The notes beneath the pieces were generated by a model, which had not been told where the DNA came from, did no database searches, and worked only from the letters and a program-made list of their open reading frames with translations. Positions 13,034-28,000 of a stretch of DNA of 64,000 nucleotides are shown piece after piece. The DNA comes from Schistosoma haematobium (lineage: Eukaryota > Platyhelminthes > Trematoda > Strigeidida > Schistosomatidae), in the NCBI RefSeq assembly GCF_000699445.3, contig NC_067196.1, positions 22,461,116-22,525,115 of the forward strand, in the 5' to 3' direction. Positions within the stretch are counted from its first letter, which is position 1. Each line of letters opens with the position of its first letter. The translations under genes were made by a program, and so were the position numbers.

Positions 13034-16000
13034 TTATATGTCGATGTTTTTTCCACAACTGGATAAAAAGTGATGTATAACACTAGCCATTTACTTGACT
13101 ATGGACATTTTTTACGGGAAAGCAACTTCTATTTCAAACAGAATTTCGATAACATCGTTAGGCGAAATGAATAGCACGAGATATTTTGTCGAGTCATATA
13201 AACGCTTAAAACCTACTTTTTAATAATATGCTGAATTGTTAAACTGTTTTTAGTAAAAGTGAGAGAGACTACGGAAAAATAATAATATAGGGGAAAATAT
13301 CTATAAAACAACTGTTATTTGTTTACTACATGGAATGAATCATTTGATACTGATCATATGCAGTAAATAATTATTTCTGATCAAGGTAATGAATTAAGAA
13401 TAGCTAGATAACCATTAAAAATAAGGAAATATTAGGGAGCTCTGTTTTTCTCTAAAAACAGGACTTCTCAATAGTGTAAACTCATAACTCTCTCCCAGAG
13501 ATCAAACCCATGATATTCAGATCTCATAATGAGGACGTTATTTCTAGACCTCTGAGCTCAGACTAATGGTTTTATATTTTTTATTCGACTCAATTTACGA
13601 TGTTTCATTGATATTGGTGATAGCTCTTTCACTTTCGACATGGTTAAACTTCACTTGTTACTCCCTCTTACTAGGAACTTAAAAATTTCATTCGAAGTTA
13701 GTCACTAGTTCTGGTGAGGTTATGGGTTTGTGCCGCTGAAGAGCCCCGTACTACAGGCGAAACAGTTGTTCAATACGTTCTGACTTCCCAGGACTGTCTA
13801 GTTTAGGTCAGTTCACGCCGTAAACTACAAAGTTGACAATCTCCCATAAACCTGCTATGCTAAAATGAACTATATAATGATCTACGAGTTTATAAACATG
13901 CTAATGCATGAATTTATACACTTATTTCCTTCAATATATAAGTGATCAATCATACAAATATTACTGAAATTAAAATGTTGCTTAGATCTTTTAACCATTT
14001 AAACCACTAGTCTGCTAACTTCCCAATTTCGAACAATGATATCCAAGCGAGAAAAATTCATTACTACATTTTTACTTCTAGTAACTAAAATATTTAGATC
14101 AGTGACCAGCTTAATAATAATAATAATGAGATAAAGAATATTGGCCTACTTACTAAGTCATATAATGCCAGACAGAACATATTTTACAGAAAATATTGTA
14201 ATGACGTCTGACGTTAAAATGATCAATGCTGAAAAGTCTGATAACTCTCAAAATACATCGAACAGAACAAACCGATAAAAGTGATACTTTTATAAGTCGG
14301 CATCTCTACATTACAGTGTCCTAAAACTCTCACACTTCTCACTGTTTCATCGATATTCGAGAAAATAGAACTCTTGATTTTCTGTTTTTGTCTTGTCGAT
14401 TGTTTTAGGACAATGTTAGAGAGTAATCAAGGCTGGAGGGGATGATAATCGTATTCATTTCTTTTGTGGATGTTTGGTGTCATATTTAATCATATTAATG
14501 TACATATTCTTGGGTAGTGAATGCTAACCAGGAGTATGTGCTGTACTGTACAGTTGAAATAATGATGGGATAATACTCACCACAGATATCATGAATATGA
14601 TACAGCGTAATAAACATAAGTGCGAAAAGAATTCCTTCTATGTAGCAAATAAGTAAACATGTAAATTACATTATACCAAACTCTATTTGTTACTGTTAAA
14701 TTTCTAGACACCATATCTTATTATGACAAGAAAACATTCCTTGGTAGAAACTATCTAAATTGTTTCACATTTGAAACGTTTGTGAAATGAAAACTCTCAT
14801 ACATACAAATAGAAATTTCATATCGATTGCTCAGAAAATATGTTTTTTTAGGAAAATCCCATTAGCAATTAGTATATTTTTATGGTGTTATAAAATAAAA
14901 CTAATTGGTAAGTAACCCAACCAATAAGGTATATGAGACACGATAGAAATTTTACAATCAAATGAAATTAAAGCAACTAGTTTACTTAAGGCATGTTTTT
15001 GTGTACTTGACCACTTTTAGTATAACAGTTAGGAACTAACGCTTTGATGTAATAGTGGGGCTTAATGGAGTTCAGGACATGCATTTCATCCTACTAGAGA
15101 CCTGTTAGCCGTATTTATCTCCATTCCACTTTAGATGTTCACACTAAGACTCGAACCTAGTAACTTGCTTCAAACTCCAATGAGTTATCCGCTGAGCTAT
15201 TCAGTTCAGATAACCATTAAGCTGTTCAACGATTACGAAATTGTAAACAATATGGTTTGAGATTTCAAGTTGATATTCAAGACTGTAATTGATCAGTTTA
15301 TGTTGCCATTATCTTTATCCTAAGTAGATTGAATCGATATAGCTATTTTACCTACACATTTTAATATATCTAGGTTTTGGATAGCTCGTTAATCTTTGAA
15401 ATTGTATTCAATATCAGAGTTCTAATGGTAAAATTAAAACTGAGATATAGTCAGCGTTTCCTGGATTCTATTGTTAAGCACAATTCAGCTTTACTAAAAG
15501 ACAGATTTATGATTATCAGTAAGATTGTAAACTACAGTTATTACCATCCACCATTTTATTTGAATTGTATTAATAAATGCTAAATACAATTATTAAAAAC
15601 AAAGTCGGATATAGCTAATTGTTAAAATAGCAGATTTTTATATACATATAGTTCAGAGATTAATAAATTAAAAGGGAAGTATGAAATAAACAATAGTGCG
15701 TTTCCTTTCCCCTCTCTCCATCTCCCTCTTCATTTTTATTGTGGTTCAACTAGGACTTGTTCTTTTGATCTCAGTGTGTTACTATTATTACTACCATACA
15801 ATGTATATTTACTTATGATAGAAGCATATAAACGTCGATTATAATTTGTATCAATTTTCTATCCATATATATCCTAATGTGGTATCATTTTTATTACAGT
15901 TATGATCATACTTTTATATGTAACATAATTATTTTTAAACGATTTTGTACAAACTACAAGATACTAAATAATAATTATTATAATTAGTGGGTTATTCTTC

Positions 16001-19000
16001 ATCAAGAAAAGTCATACAGTTGAAGAACTCGTGACAGGTAGGAGATAATTAACAATTGTTTTGGTCATAGTTTAATATTCTTCAATAGTGTGAAACTATG
16101 GCTTTAAGAAACTGATTGAAGCTAAGATCTTCTACAACAACAAATGATGCCAGTTAATAATGAAAATTCTCTTCAAACTATGAGAGATATCTGGTAAAAG
16201 AAGCAACCTAATTCAGTAATATTTTATGCCTGTTGTAGGTTTTGATTGGATGAAAATAAAACATATGAATGATAAATAATTATTCTATAGCTTGTACACA
16301 TTATATACTGAGGTACCAATGAGAACTAGAGAGTACTAGACAGTTGTTTCATTCTAATATGACTCTCAGTAGCACTTTACATTGATGATCTTATCAAGGA
16401 TCAAACCCAGGACCTCCATGTTACGAGGTGAACGCCTAACCATTAGAACCATTGAATGTGGATAACTGAGTTATACACTAAAACGAAACAACTATCTAGC
16501 ATCCCCTAGTTTTAAATGGTATGCCAACCTAAATTAATTTATGACGAATACAACTGACAAATTAGACCGATTCCCACGAAATCTTTTCAGTTAAACAATT
16601 AGTCCATTATACAGAACTGAAAGGGAAATGCTAATATCTTCCGCAAACTGTAATTCCTGTCAGTCAGTTGGTAATCGCCAATGTAGAGACTGTGACATAA
16701 GTATATTGGCCCGTTTATAAACTATAGGTTAAGTAATTGTATATCTGTATCATAATATGACCTAATCATGCATGAATTATGATTACTTATTTACAATGGG
16801 TTGTGGTTTTTTAATTGATGGACAATATCATGTGGGTTATTGAGTCATAACAGCATAAAGCAAATCGGTTGGCTTTTCGAATGTTTTGGTTAGGTAAGGT
16901 CTGTGTATGGAATTCATGCGAAATTGGTAGGAATATAAAGGTACCATACCTGTCACAAGAAGTAAAGGTCATAAACTAAGCACTTTCCAGTATGGTCGTG
17001 GATAAGAACAGCTGAAGAGTTTCGAACTAGCAACAATCCACTATCCAGACCTCCACCTGGTTTTCAGTGGCTTACTAGCACAATCACATAAAATCAATCA
17101 GTGAAATTCATCGTTAACAGACTAACCGATTCAGCACTTATATGTTACAACAATAATAGCAACAGAAAAGTCAGTCAACTACAACGTAGGACCAAGCACA
17201 TATATGCGTCGGTCCAAGTGGTCACACCTCATTAGCACAACAAGATGAACACCAAATTCATAGAGGTAGTCACTTCAATGGTAGTAATGTAGTACAGGAA
17301 GAAAGAATTAGTTGGTAGAAAGAAAGATATAAAGCAATTTTAATCTCATAGTTTAAGGGAAGACAGAGAGTGTATACACCTACTCCATTGTGATCAATTC
17401 TGAGCCATATCACACAGTCTCCAATCATTGGTTACGACAGTCACGTGGACCCCAACCAAGTAGTCTGCATCTACCAACATGGCTCAGACTAGAAGTTAGT
17501 GACTTCAAGCACATTTTGGTTTGGCCGCACCTAACTTTCTTCCAACCATCCCCAACACTAGTCAGCATTGTGCGTCGTGGTAAACGGTGTTCAGGCATAC
17601 AGCAGAAAAGGTGGATAATGTAATTACAAGATGAAGATTATCAGAACTATGTGGTATATCAGTGTAATATTTTTCCTATCACACATGTATGATTACATCA
17701 TTTGGATTAATTCTGTCTTCTCATTGCATTATCCTATTTCTTCAAAGGAATTCATTGTTTTAAACAACAGAATAAACATTTTTACAAAAATAATGGAATT
17801 ACCAACAACAAAAAAGTAAATTTAAACCTACCCAAACAACCCATTTGTGAAGTGACAGTTTGTCCATCTTCTGTAACAGTTACAAATTCCACTGTTTCAA
17901 GTATACCTTCATAATTTTCAAGTAATTCATTTTCTAAATCTTTATCCAATTCCAAATCTAGATCATCTTGATTATTATCATCATCGTTACCATTATCATT
18001 GTTAATTACTACTTTATGTGAATGATTTTCAGTAGTATGATTACTATCAATTATATTCGCTGTCACAGTTGTAGGGGAAGGAACAGTGGTAGTAGAAAAA
18101 TTACTAGTTACAGTTGATTGTGAACTTTTTATCTCTATTCGACTACTAACAACGTCAGTGTTTGCAGAGGGATCGATTGTTTTAGAGGAATCCAATAATG
18201 ACTGTGAAATTAATCCATTTATTAGACTAGAATTACTTCCATCAGTAATATGAAGATCAGTGGGAGGATTATTTGAAAAATTAATATCAGTACAACTATT
18301 ATTTGTTAAAATAGTATTAGTAGGATTAGAAATAGTAGTAGTATTAGTACTGACACTATTGTTATTCCCATCAATGCAACATTTGTTATTGTTTGCACCA
18401 CATGGTAATTTATGGTTATTTTTTAAGAACAGAATATTTTCATTTAATTTCGAATTATTTATATCCAGTAAACAACTCTGTTGTACAGACGAATAATTTA
18501 TGGTTGAATTTGAATTGTTTGATTGTGAGTCCGTTTGATCATTTTTACAAGAAGCACCAATCAGAGTAGAGCATTCTGTTTGTGTACTTGTCATTAAGTT
18601 ACAGATTTCACCAATCATCAGTTGAGCAGTCATATAGCCTGTGGTATCACCCAGCTATATATATATATATATATGCGCATTGCGTAATAAATATTTGTGG
18701 GTACGCGTGTTAGTGTGTATGAAGTTATTACATACATAGTGATTCAAGTGTATGTTCGTTCATCCACCAGATGAAATAATTTAAATATTTGTTTGTACAC
18801 GTTAAAACGAATCCAATGTGTAAGTGAGTGAGCGAGAGAAGGAAAGAAAAAAAGAGGAAGCATTATAAAAAACAAGGATAGGAAGAGGACGAAAATAGAA
18901 ATCAGCTTTTCTTTCTTAAAATGAAAAATGATGAAACAACAAAATCCATCTAATTCTTTTTCTTATCTTGTTTTTCCTCTTTTTGACATACGATAAACAT

Positions 19001-22000
19001 TAAATAAAAGAAAAGATTTCTATAATTTAAAAATTTATATTTGTGTAAAATATTATGTATTTAGAAATAAACAGAAAAATTGAAGAGTAGGGCTGGGTCT
19101 CTATGGAAACCGTGGGTAAGATTCAAGAACGGAAGAACAATAAGACAGCAATTAACAACAGACGAACAAGGACAGAGAAAGTCAAGACATAAGATAAATA
19201 CACAGGAGCAAAAAAAGCAAGTGAAGAAGAGCATCAGAGCCGACAAGCAGAAGTACGTGGAATAGCTAGCAACGACAGCGGGAAATAGTGCAAGAGAAAG
19301 AAATATGAAACAACTATATGACACGACGAAGAAACTGACAAGGAATTATAGTAAACCAGAGAAACCGGTTAAGGACAAAGAAGGCAAGCCAATCACTGAG
19401 ACCCAAGAACAGAGGAACAGATGGGTAGAACGCTTTGAAGAACTCTTGAATAGGCCAGCTCCATTGAATCCACCGGATATCGAAGCAGCACACACAGACC
19501 ATCCTATACATGTCACTCCACCAACGATCGAAGAAATCAAGATGGCCATCAGACAAATCAAGAGTGGAAAAGCAGCATAACCCAACAATATACCAGCCGA
19601 AGCACTAAAGTCAGAACTAGAAGTAACTGCAAAGATGATCCGCGTTCTATTGAGGAAGATTTGGGAGGAATAACAAGTGCCACAGACGGACTGGAAAGAA
19701 GGATAACTCATACGAATAGCAAAGAAAGGAGATATGAACAAGTGTGGGAACTACAGAAGAATCACACTACTATCGGTACCAGGAAATAATTTTCAACAGA
19801 GCGTTGCTGAACCGGATGAAAGACTCAATAGACGTCCGACTCGGAGATTGACAGGTCGTATTCCGTAAGAACCGGTCGTGCACAGACCAAATCGCGACAC
19901 TACGGATCATCGTTGAACAATCAACTGCGTAAAAGTTACTATCCGATTACATTTACTTTCTTCCGAAAAATGCACAAACGATTCGATTGAGGTGATCAGC
20001 TAGTCGATTGACACTTCAAATTTAACTTTTTACATAACCTACGTTATCAACATTAGATATAATCACAAACGGTATTGTACAGTGTTGTGGAGATTGTTGA
20101 ATTTACGGCTAGAAATATATAAAATTAGATGGGAGCTCAGTGATCTGAAGCTTAGGCACTAGCTGTGAGCCCTGATGATCTTAGGTTGAATACCTGGTAG
20201 GGTCGTGGATGTACACTAGTCAAGGATCTCAAACTAGGATGTTAGAGCTACTGAATACTTCCTGGTCCCCAATGGCTGTCCAACTAAAGTCGGTATGTGA
20301 TAAGAAACTTCATAATCATGATTTCTATCCACGATCCTACGCGCGGGAGTAGATCTCAGGACCTGCGTGTGTGGGTCCTACGCTAGAATGAGATGGTCGT
20401 TCAATGCTTCCAGATTTTAAACGGTGCTTTAACTTAGATTGTTCCATGATTTCGATGAAATCCATGAATATCAATAGGAAACTTTGAGGAACATTCCTAG
20501 TTAAACATTTTGGTACTATAAGAAAAATGAAGTTCATCATCATATAATGCATAGAGTAAACAAATTATCAACTGAAGGCTTACCTGACGAGCAATTCGAC
20601 GATGACGTTTAGAGCAACGTAAAGCTAGATCATATCTTTTTAAGGCAGTATAAGCATTTGCTAATGACCAATGTGCTCGACCTTCACCTATACGATCGAA
20701 TAGACCACGAGCAATAATGAGATGTCTCAATAGGAATACAACAGCAGTACTTGGGTCCCTTAATAGAATAAATGTATTTCCTAAACTGAAACAAGCTTGA
20801 GCTTCAAGTGATGTGTCCTTTAAACGTACTGATAATTGTAATGCTTCTCTTAAAAACATATCATAAATCGGAAAGAAATAATAAAGAGGGGAAAAGTCAC
20901 AATAACGAAAATTAGTTAGAGAAGTACACACAGACATAAAATTCGAATAAAGCTAATTCAGAAAGAAATGTTGAGTGGGGCCTGATTATCAACTCACCAA
21001 CCAGGCAGAGACTCATGTACTTGGCTCTTAGGATTAGTGATACCACCCAGTTGCCCAAAATAAAATATGTGAAGAGGAATTCGGACCTGTGAATGAGTGG
21101 TTGAAAGTTGAACTTCTTAACCGCTAAGTCATCTCTTTATCATCAGTACTTCTGGAGTCATAGTTGAGTATGACAGTATCACTGAGTACAGTGGGCAATG
21201 AGGTAAATCACTTGATGAGGTTATAAACTTAAAAAAAGTAGTCTTACTGGTCAGTGTAAACAGAAGGTGGAAAGAAGAAAAGAACTCAAGCATAAAGTTA
21301 GTAACAATCGTTTAGGAAAGCTTGAACTTCTGGACTGAAATCAAAGATATATAATGAATTAACTTTTTTAAAACGTTATGATCTTTAATTTGATTTAATT
21401 AGTAAACGCTTCATTATTTTGTACTTATTTCCTCCTCCTTATCAAACATTTTTTCCTAAAATATATATCTGAGTTTTTCTTCGCATTAATTTCTGACAAT
21501 ATTTTGCTTTGAATTGCGACAACTTTGAACAATGAGTTGGTTAGTTGAACTCTACGTTGTCTTAACAATTATAAGGATGCTTGAGGATGGACTTAATGGT
21601 GTAACTAGCCTAAAAGTCATCTCACTTGACATTACAATCAACTGCTAGGGTCCAGAAAGTTTGTACAGATACATTATTTACGTAACTCATTTACCAAGCG
21701 TAGAGAGGTGACTTCGTAATTAAAATGCTCGGATTTTAACCAGCAGATTCTGAGTTCTCTTCACCTACGTCATTTTGATCAATCGATTATTATCACTGGC
21801 TCTCGTGTGAAAATTATGGATTAAAAGGGTGGACATAGACCTGATCCTAACAGATAAAATACACTAACTCCCTCCTCAATAACCATTTATCAAGTACAGA
21901 CTAGTGTACACGGTTTTAATGTATACGATCATGTAATGTGAATCGAGGCCATCTGTAAAACAAAGGACGAATATACTGAATAGTACCCGCTCTCTATAGC

Positions 22001-25000
22001 TCTCTGGGTATGAAGCATGATTTATAAAAGTAGACGACATGCGTAGGTTGCAAGTTTCTGATCAGTGCACTAGAAATATTACCCGTGTATCGTAGAAACA
22101 TTGAGTGAGAAATGTTGAGTTTACGTGTAGGGTGCTAGGCAAAGACAACAAGTCGGTTAATGAGGTTAGATATCTTTATGAACTGAGGTTGTTGGGATAT
22201 GACCTCTTTTGGATTTATAATGTTGATTTCATCTTATCGTATTGACGTTGCAATGCAATTTTAGCTAATGTGCATTTGTGCCAAGCTCTAAATGGACTAT
22301 GAATCGAATATCTCTAGGTGAATCTGTTAACGTAACTTATACACAATATAATTAATACTGAAGGATAAAAAGAGAATAATAGTAACACTTAACCTTTTTG
22401 AGAAATTTATTCAGTATCCACCCCTAAATCTACTATATTTGACCTAATTCATATTATTCTACATATTACGTAATTTTCGACTTTTATTCCATTATTTTCT
22501 CTCACCCCATGTTGACCGTATTTATTCTGATCATTTATCGCACAATTTCATTTCACTTATAAACTGATTCAAGTTAACACTTTATATTAAACAGCCCCAA
22601 CATTAACGATCTGAATTGATTTTATATAACAAACAACAATTCTCAATTCACATATTACAATTTCCAAATGATTTACTCTGCCTTAAATCTGACCAATTTT
22701 ATGGATTATTAATTTGGATTTATGAATTGTAGAACCTGATGAAAAATTATTGAAAAGAATATTTCTCGTTCATATTAATTGTGTTTTAATATAATGGGAA
22801 TTTTTCAGCGACTAAACTATTTACTGAAGACCTTCAGTAACTCTACTCAATAAGAATAAACATGATAAAAAAACTTATTAAGATGCATCAGTATTAAAAT
22901 TAAATTAGGCCTGATATAAACACTTGTTCGTAAGTTTTAAAGTCATTTTTCTTTTAGGGCCTATATGAGAAGTCATCGATCCTAACAACATTGCTTCAAT
23001 ATTATTATTGTAGACACCAGTAAAAGAAATGCCACGTATGGACAACGATTCAATGATTATAACAGGATGTTTGAAGGAGAGGAAGATGAGAAAACTGCAG
23101 ACTCTCTAATCATATACACACCGATGGTAGACCTTGATCGCACATAATAAGCAAAAGTCAATAATCTCTGTGTATCTGTTGAGCCTATGATGCATAAACA
23201 GACCCAGAAATATCACATAACATATCCTTGACCGTATCCTCTGAATTATATATTAAGTAGGCTCAATCAGTAACAAGAGTTTTAGAAATAATCTGTATTA
23301 GTAGTGTTTATTCTTGCAGTTTAACTTATACATCATATCATTTTTATTGTATAAAATTGTGCAACAGATATACTTATCAATTGTAAGCATTTTAAGAACT
23401 AAAATATGGAAAAAAAATTTAAAATTAACTCTTAATATAGAATACAAAATTTACCCGATCATTGGGGAAAACCAACAAATTGTTTAGTGCAAAATTACAG
23501 TGCCTCGGTAAAATATGAAAACCATACATTAAATACTTCATTTGCACATCTTCCGTCAGTTGTCTCTCACAAACTTTAACATTTCTTCATTCCTGTTGTT
23601 ATTAAGATTAATCTCTGTTTACATTCTTGTAATCTTCGATTCGATGTTCTCAATCTTTTGTTGCCATGCATTTCACTCCTGGTTGATGTTAAATACTACT
23701 GATATTTGTCAACACAGGTAGCATCCATCACAGCTACACTTATATTTTTCTTATAAATATAATTTAGTTTATCATTAATACTAGGACAGGAGGAATAATC
23801 AATAAAAATCTTAAACAAATTCTTATACCTTAATATTTTCTGCTAATAAAAATAAAAAATATAAAGCAGATTTTTTTACTTTCGAATGAATATAAAACAA
23901 TCTTACCGATAATGTTCAACGGCTGCATTGAAATCAGCTAAAAATATAAATGCATTACCGATATTACTATGAGCACGTCGTTGAGCAGTTAGATCACCAA
24001 ATTCTTTAGCAATTTTTAAACGCTAAACCAAGTAGATATTTAAAAGAAGGAGAGAAAAAAAAATTATGAAATGAATAAAAAGTAATGAAAGTGGTTGAGG
24101 TAATGCTAACTCCAATGTGAAAATTTTCATTTCTTTTTGGTCGATTTTTTTTTTCCGACCAAACAATTATATTCCACACTTATTCAATGTATTAATCAAC
24201 GATTAAATATATGAAACTTTCTTTATAAGTATAATGAAATAATTCAATTTTAGAAGATATTTTTAATCATAGATAGATATCAAACTATACTGAATGATGG
24301 TCACAATAAATATTGCAAACTGATTAGAGTTTGAATTGTACTAGTGAATGATGATTTACAGGTTCATTTAATGATTGAACATTCATTGCAAGACCTGAAC
24401 ATCCTAAATTCGACTCCTAGCAGAAAGCACAAAGTAGATGAGAAATCCCATAATATGACTAAACAGCTATCCAGCGCTTCTTTATTTTCAATGGTAGCTT
24501 AACTGAGACTTATTTGTGATGAATACAACATCAGTAAACCATACACAACTTAGAACCTGACATATCAGTCGACTGGTTTAAGTTACCACACCACATCTGC
24601 ACAACTAGATATCAGAGTAGCATAGGTTATAGCAGTATAAGTGATAGTAGTATGCATTAGGGATAGACAATATGATTCGAGGGAAATGTGTACTCGTAGA
24701 GTAAAGGGATTTTTCGAGATACTTTGTAAACTCAGGTTCTAAAAGGAAGACAAAGAGCGAATGGATCTGCCCCAGTGAAAACGAATTTGACCAAACCCAA
24801 CCAGACTCTAACCATGGGTTACGTTAGTCGGAAGGACACCAATCAAATAGTCGACACCCGTCTACACAGTTCATTTCAACAGTCATCAAGTTCATGGACT
24901 GATCTCACATGCTGGTTTAGTTACCCCCAGCTTTCTTCCAAATCACTCCTACATCAGCCATCATCATCCACTGAGGTAGAGAGCAGCGGTTGGACATGCA

Positions 25001-28000
25001 TAATACATATCGCGATAATCTCAATCGATAAATATTCATTACCTCACCAATCGATTTGCCATCCTTACTTAGTATCCTGAGTTTAACCCTAACATCGCTT
25101 ACTTGGTGATTCCGACATATACGACCAACCCTCTGAAGGTATCTATGATAGAGTACTAGTAACCTATGAATACGAAATAATGCAGAAGCGTTTGACAGAT
25201 GTCTCACATCTTAGTTGAAAACTATTTGGTACTTTCTATTCACAGCCTCAGCATGTACTGAACCCAAAGGACTACAGGTTTTGCAATATTTCGCGAGTTA
25301 ACTGTGCAGGTCAGGAGACTCTTAACAGACTGTATGCTGTTTCACCATCACATGTTATATATGAGATGCTAGTGAGAGTAGACTATTTTAAGTAAATTAA
25401 TTACCTAGCCAAGCTGGAAATACAACGGGTGTATAGGACTAGTATAGTGCAATATACAATTTTTTAGACAAATGTAATAACCACAGGAAACGTTTAAAAG
25501 TTCATTATAGGGTTTTGAAAGTTTACCACCATCAAATTTTCCCACGCGACACATACACTAATAATCACTATTTGCTTCATTTAGCCTATGCTTACAATTC
25601 TGTTATTCGATTTTTATAAACATAGATAGATTAGTAATTATGTTAACCATGTTTCATTTGTAAACGTTTAAATCTCCCAGTTTTGATATTACGGATCACA
25701 ATTGATTAGTCTCTGTTAACATATGTGTATCCGGAGCGAAGAGCCTCAATGTTGCCACTACGTCACAAGCACTTTTAAGCAGAGTTGAATATCGGTTAGC
25801 AGTGGAATCCAGTACATGAGTTACGCCTTATTTTGGGCTCGCCAACTAGATATATCTGTTAAGCAGTGTCGATGTTCATGCCGGAACTTGAACCCATCAC
25901 CTTTCGCCTCAAACACCCAACATATCAGTTTAGCTACTGAGTTCAAATAGGTAAGTGTTTAACTCTTCTCGTATGAAATGAAAGGCAGTAAGTTCGAGTC
26001 CTGGAGTGAACATCAACAAGTACGCAAACATATTCACCGAATGAGTCTCAAATATGACGGAACGAACGTTCTGAGTTCATTAACTAACCCCTATTCAACT
26101 TTACTTAAAAAATTTATATCAATTCTTTTACATTTAGAAGTATGACATGGACAGTATTTGTACTTTACGAATCCATCAGATTAGTTAAAGAAAAAATCTG
26201 TAGTGATGCTTTATGTGCGTTGTCTAAGGACAAGATTTCTATACATCAATTTAAAAAAATAATTTGTCGTTTCATGTATGGCTGTTAATTATGAACAGAA
26301 CTAAACAATATCCATCATCATCTGCTTCTTATCGATGAATTAATGTAATTTTCTTAAAATATACATGATTGTTACTTTCCAATTATTTACATTTGTTGCA
26401 TTTTCTATTGTTGTTCAGTATGCGTATTTTATCATCGCGTTGTTATTGATCATACACTTATTTCCATTCTCTCTCTCTTTCTGGATAAACTCTATTAATT
26501 TCTGGTTTAGCAGGAGATAAAGCTTTAAATATAACAAGTTAACCTAAGGATTTAACTTATAAGGATGCTTTGGGACAGTGAGAAGGGAGATATAACAGGT
26601 ATATTACACAAACGAGAGTCATATTGATATATTCAATTTTTTTCCCAAAAGTAAAGTATTTAATTATTTCAGTTTGAGTATTTTTCTTGGAAAGATCATA
26701 TATCACTCTCAAACAATTATAGGAAGTAAAAATAATGATCATAGCTAATACATACTTCTCTATAACATTCAATTGCTTCAGTGAAATTACTCAGTAAATA
26801 ATAAGCATTTGCTAGACTACCAAGAGCTCGACCTTCAGCAGGTCGATCACCAAGTGCTCGAACTAATTCAAGACCCATTCTAAATAGAAAAAAAAACAAT
26901 ACGAAAATTTAAATAAATGAAATCTGAAATATATTGTGTTGAACCTAATACATGAAAGCTCATGATATTTTTCACCCGGATATTAAGAAATTATAACAGT
27001 GTAATAAATAGAAATAAGGTAGTCTAATGTTTTAAAGTCAAATACATCACTATAAAGTAGTTGGATATCAAATGAACTGTAGTCAAACAGTATGGAACAA
27101 TAAAACTGAAAATACAAGGAAAATTTAGCGTATATACATGTTCATCGGTTTACAGAAGAAAGGAAACAACTGGTATTGTGGCGTATGCTACTTATACTAA
27201 CAGATATAAGTAGTATGTATGTACACAAGCGGGTGGCCTAGCAACAGAAGAATGAGATGAAAAGAACAAGAAGAAAATCAAAGAGCAATCGAAATAACAA
27301 CAGAATTATAGGAATAATGGAGTATATGAAGGACAAGGCAAATAAGCTGTGCAAATGATATATTTTACTAAGCCACTGTGTAATTTTGCACTTAATAATA
27401 AACTGGTTTTTCCTGTTCGAGTTCTCGTTCACTGCAGTATAAGTGTCTTACAAAATATTTAAATACTCATAAGTCCAAAATTCAATGTATCTCGATATAT
27501 ACTCATAGTTGATATACAACCTAAACAATAAATATCGACAGATTATAGTTAAATATACAAAATCATTCGTAATACTTTTAGTTAAGTGATTTTTAAAGAT
27601 TAGTCCTATTTGAAGGTGGCTGTTTTTTTATTATCCTAGACTAATATATCAGCTGATGAATAGAATGAATCGAAACAAGGAGCATCTGATAACGGATTTC
27701 TTAACAATTTGGCGTTCTTCGACAGTATGTACACACTACTGAGTAAGGAGTTGTTCATTCTCTTTTGCTATCTTTAGAGAACTCTTTCATTTATCGTTTA
27801 ATAATGTTCAAATGTAATTTCTATAGCTGAATGTAAATATGTCTCAGTCCTACAGAGGTCAGTCATGACATGAATAGTTCAATGATAACGTCTCTGATTG
27901 TGAAGCTGAGTAATGCAGGTTTAAATCACACAGGGATCATCAGTTCTTGTAATATTGCATGTGTCTTGCTGATGTGTCAACGTGCATGAAACCTCTGTAC

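Noticed and set aside
12853..13083. 76-codon frame made of Tyr-Ile repeats
   Set aside because: It is a translation of the (AT)45 microsatellite.
20497..20937. LGN exon 6 as a longer exon starting at 20,937
   Set aside because: The acceptor at 20849-20850 gives the exact phase and the conserved TPR sequence; the extra N-terminal residues have no similarity.
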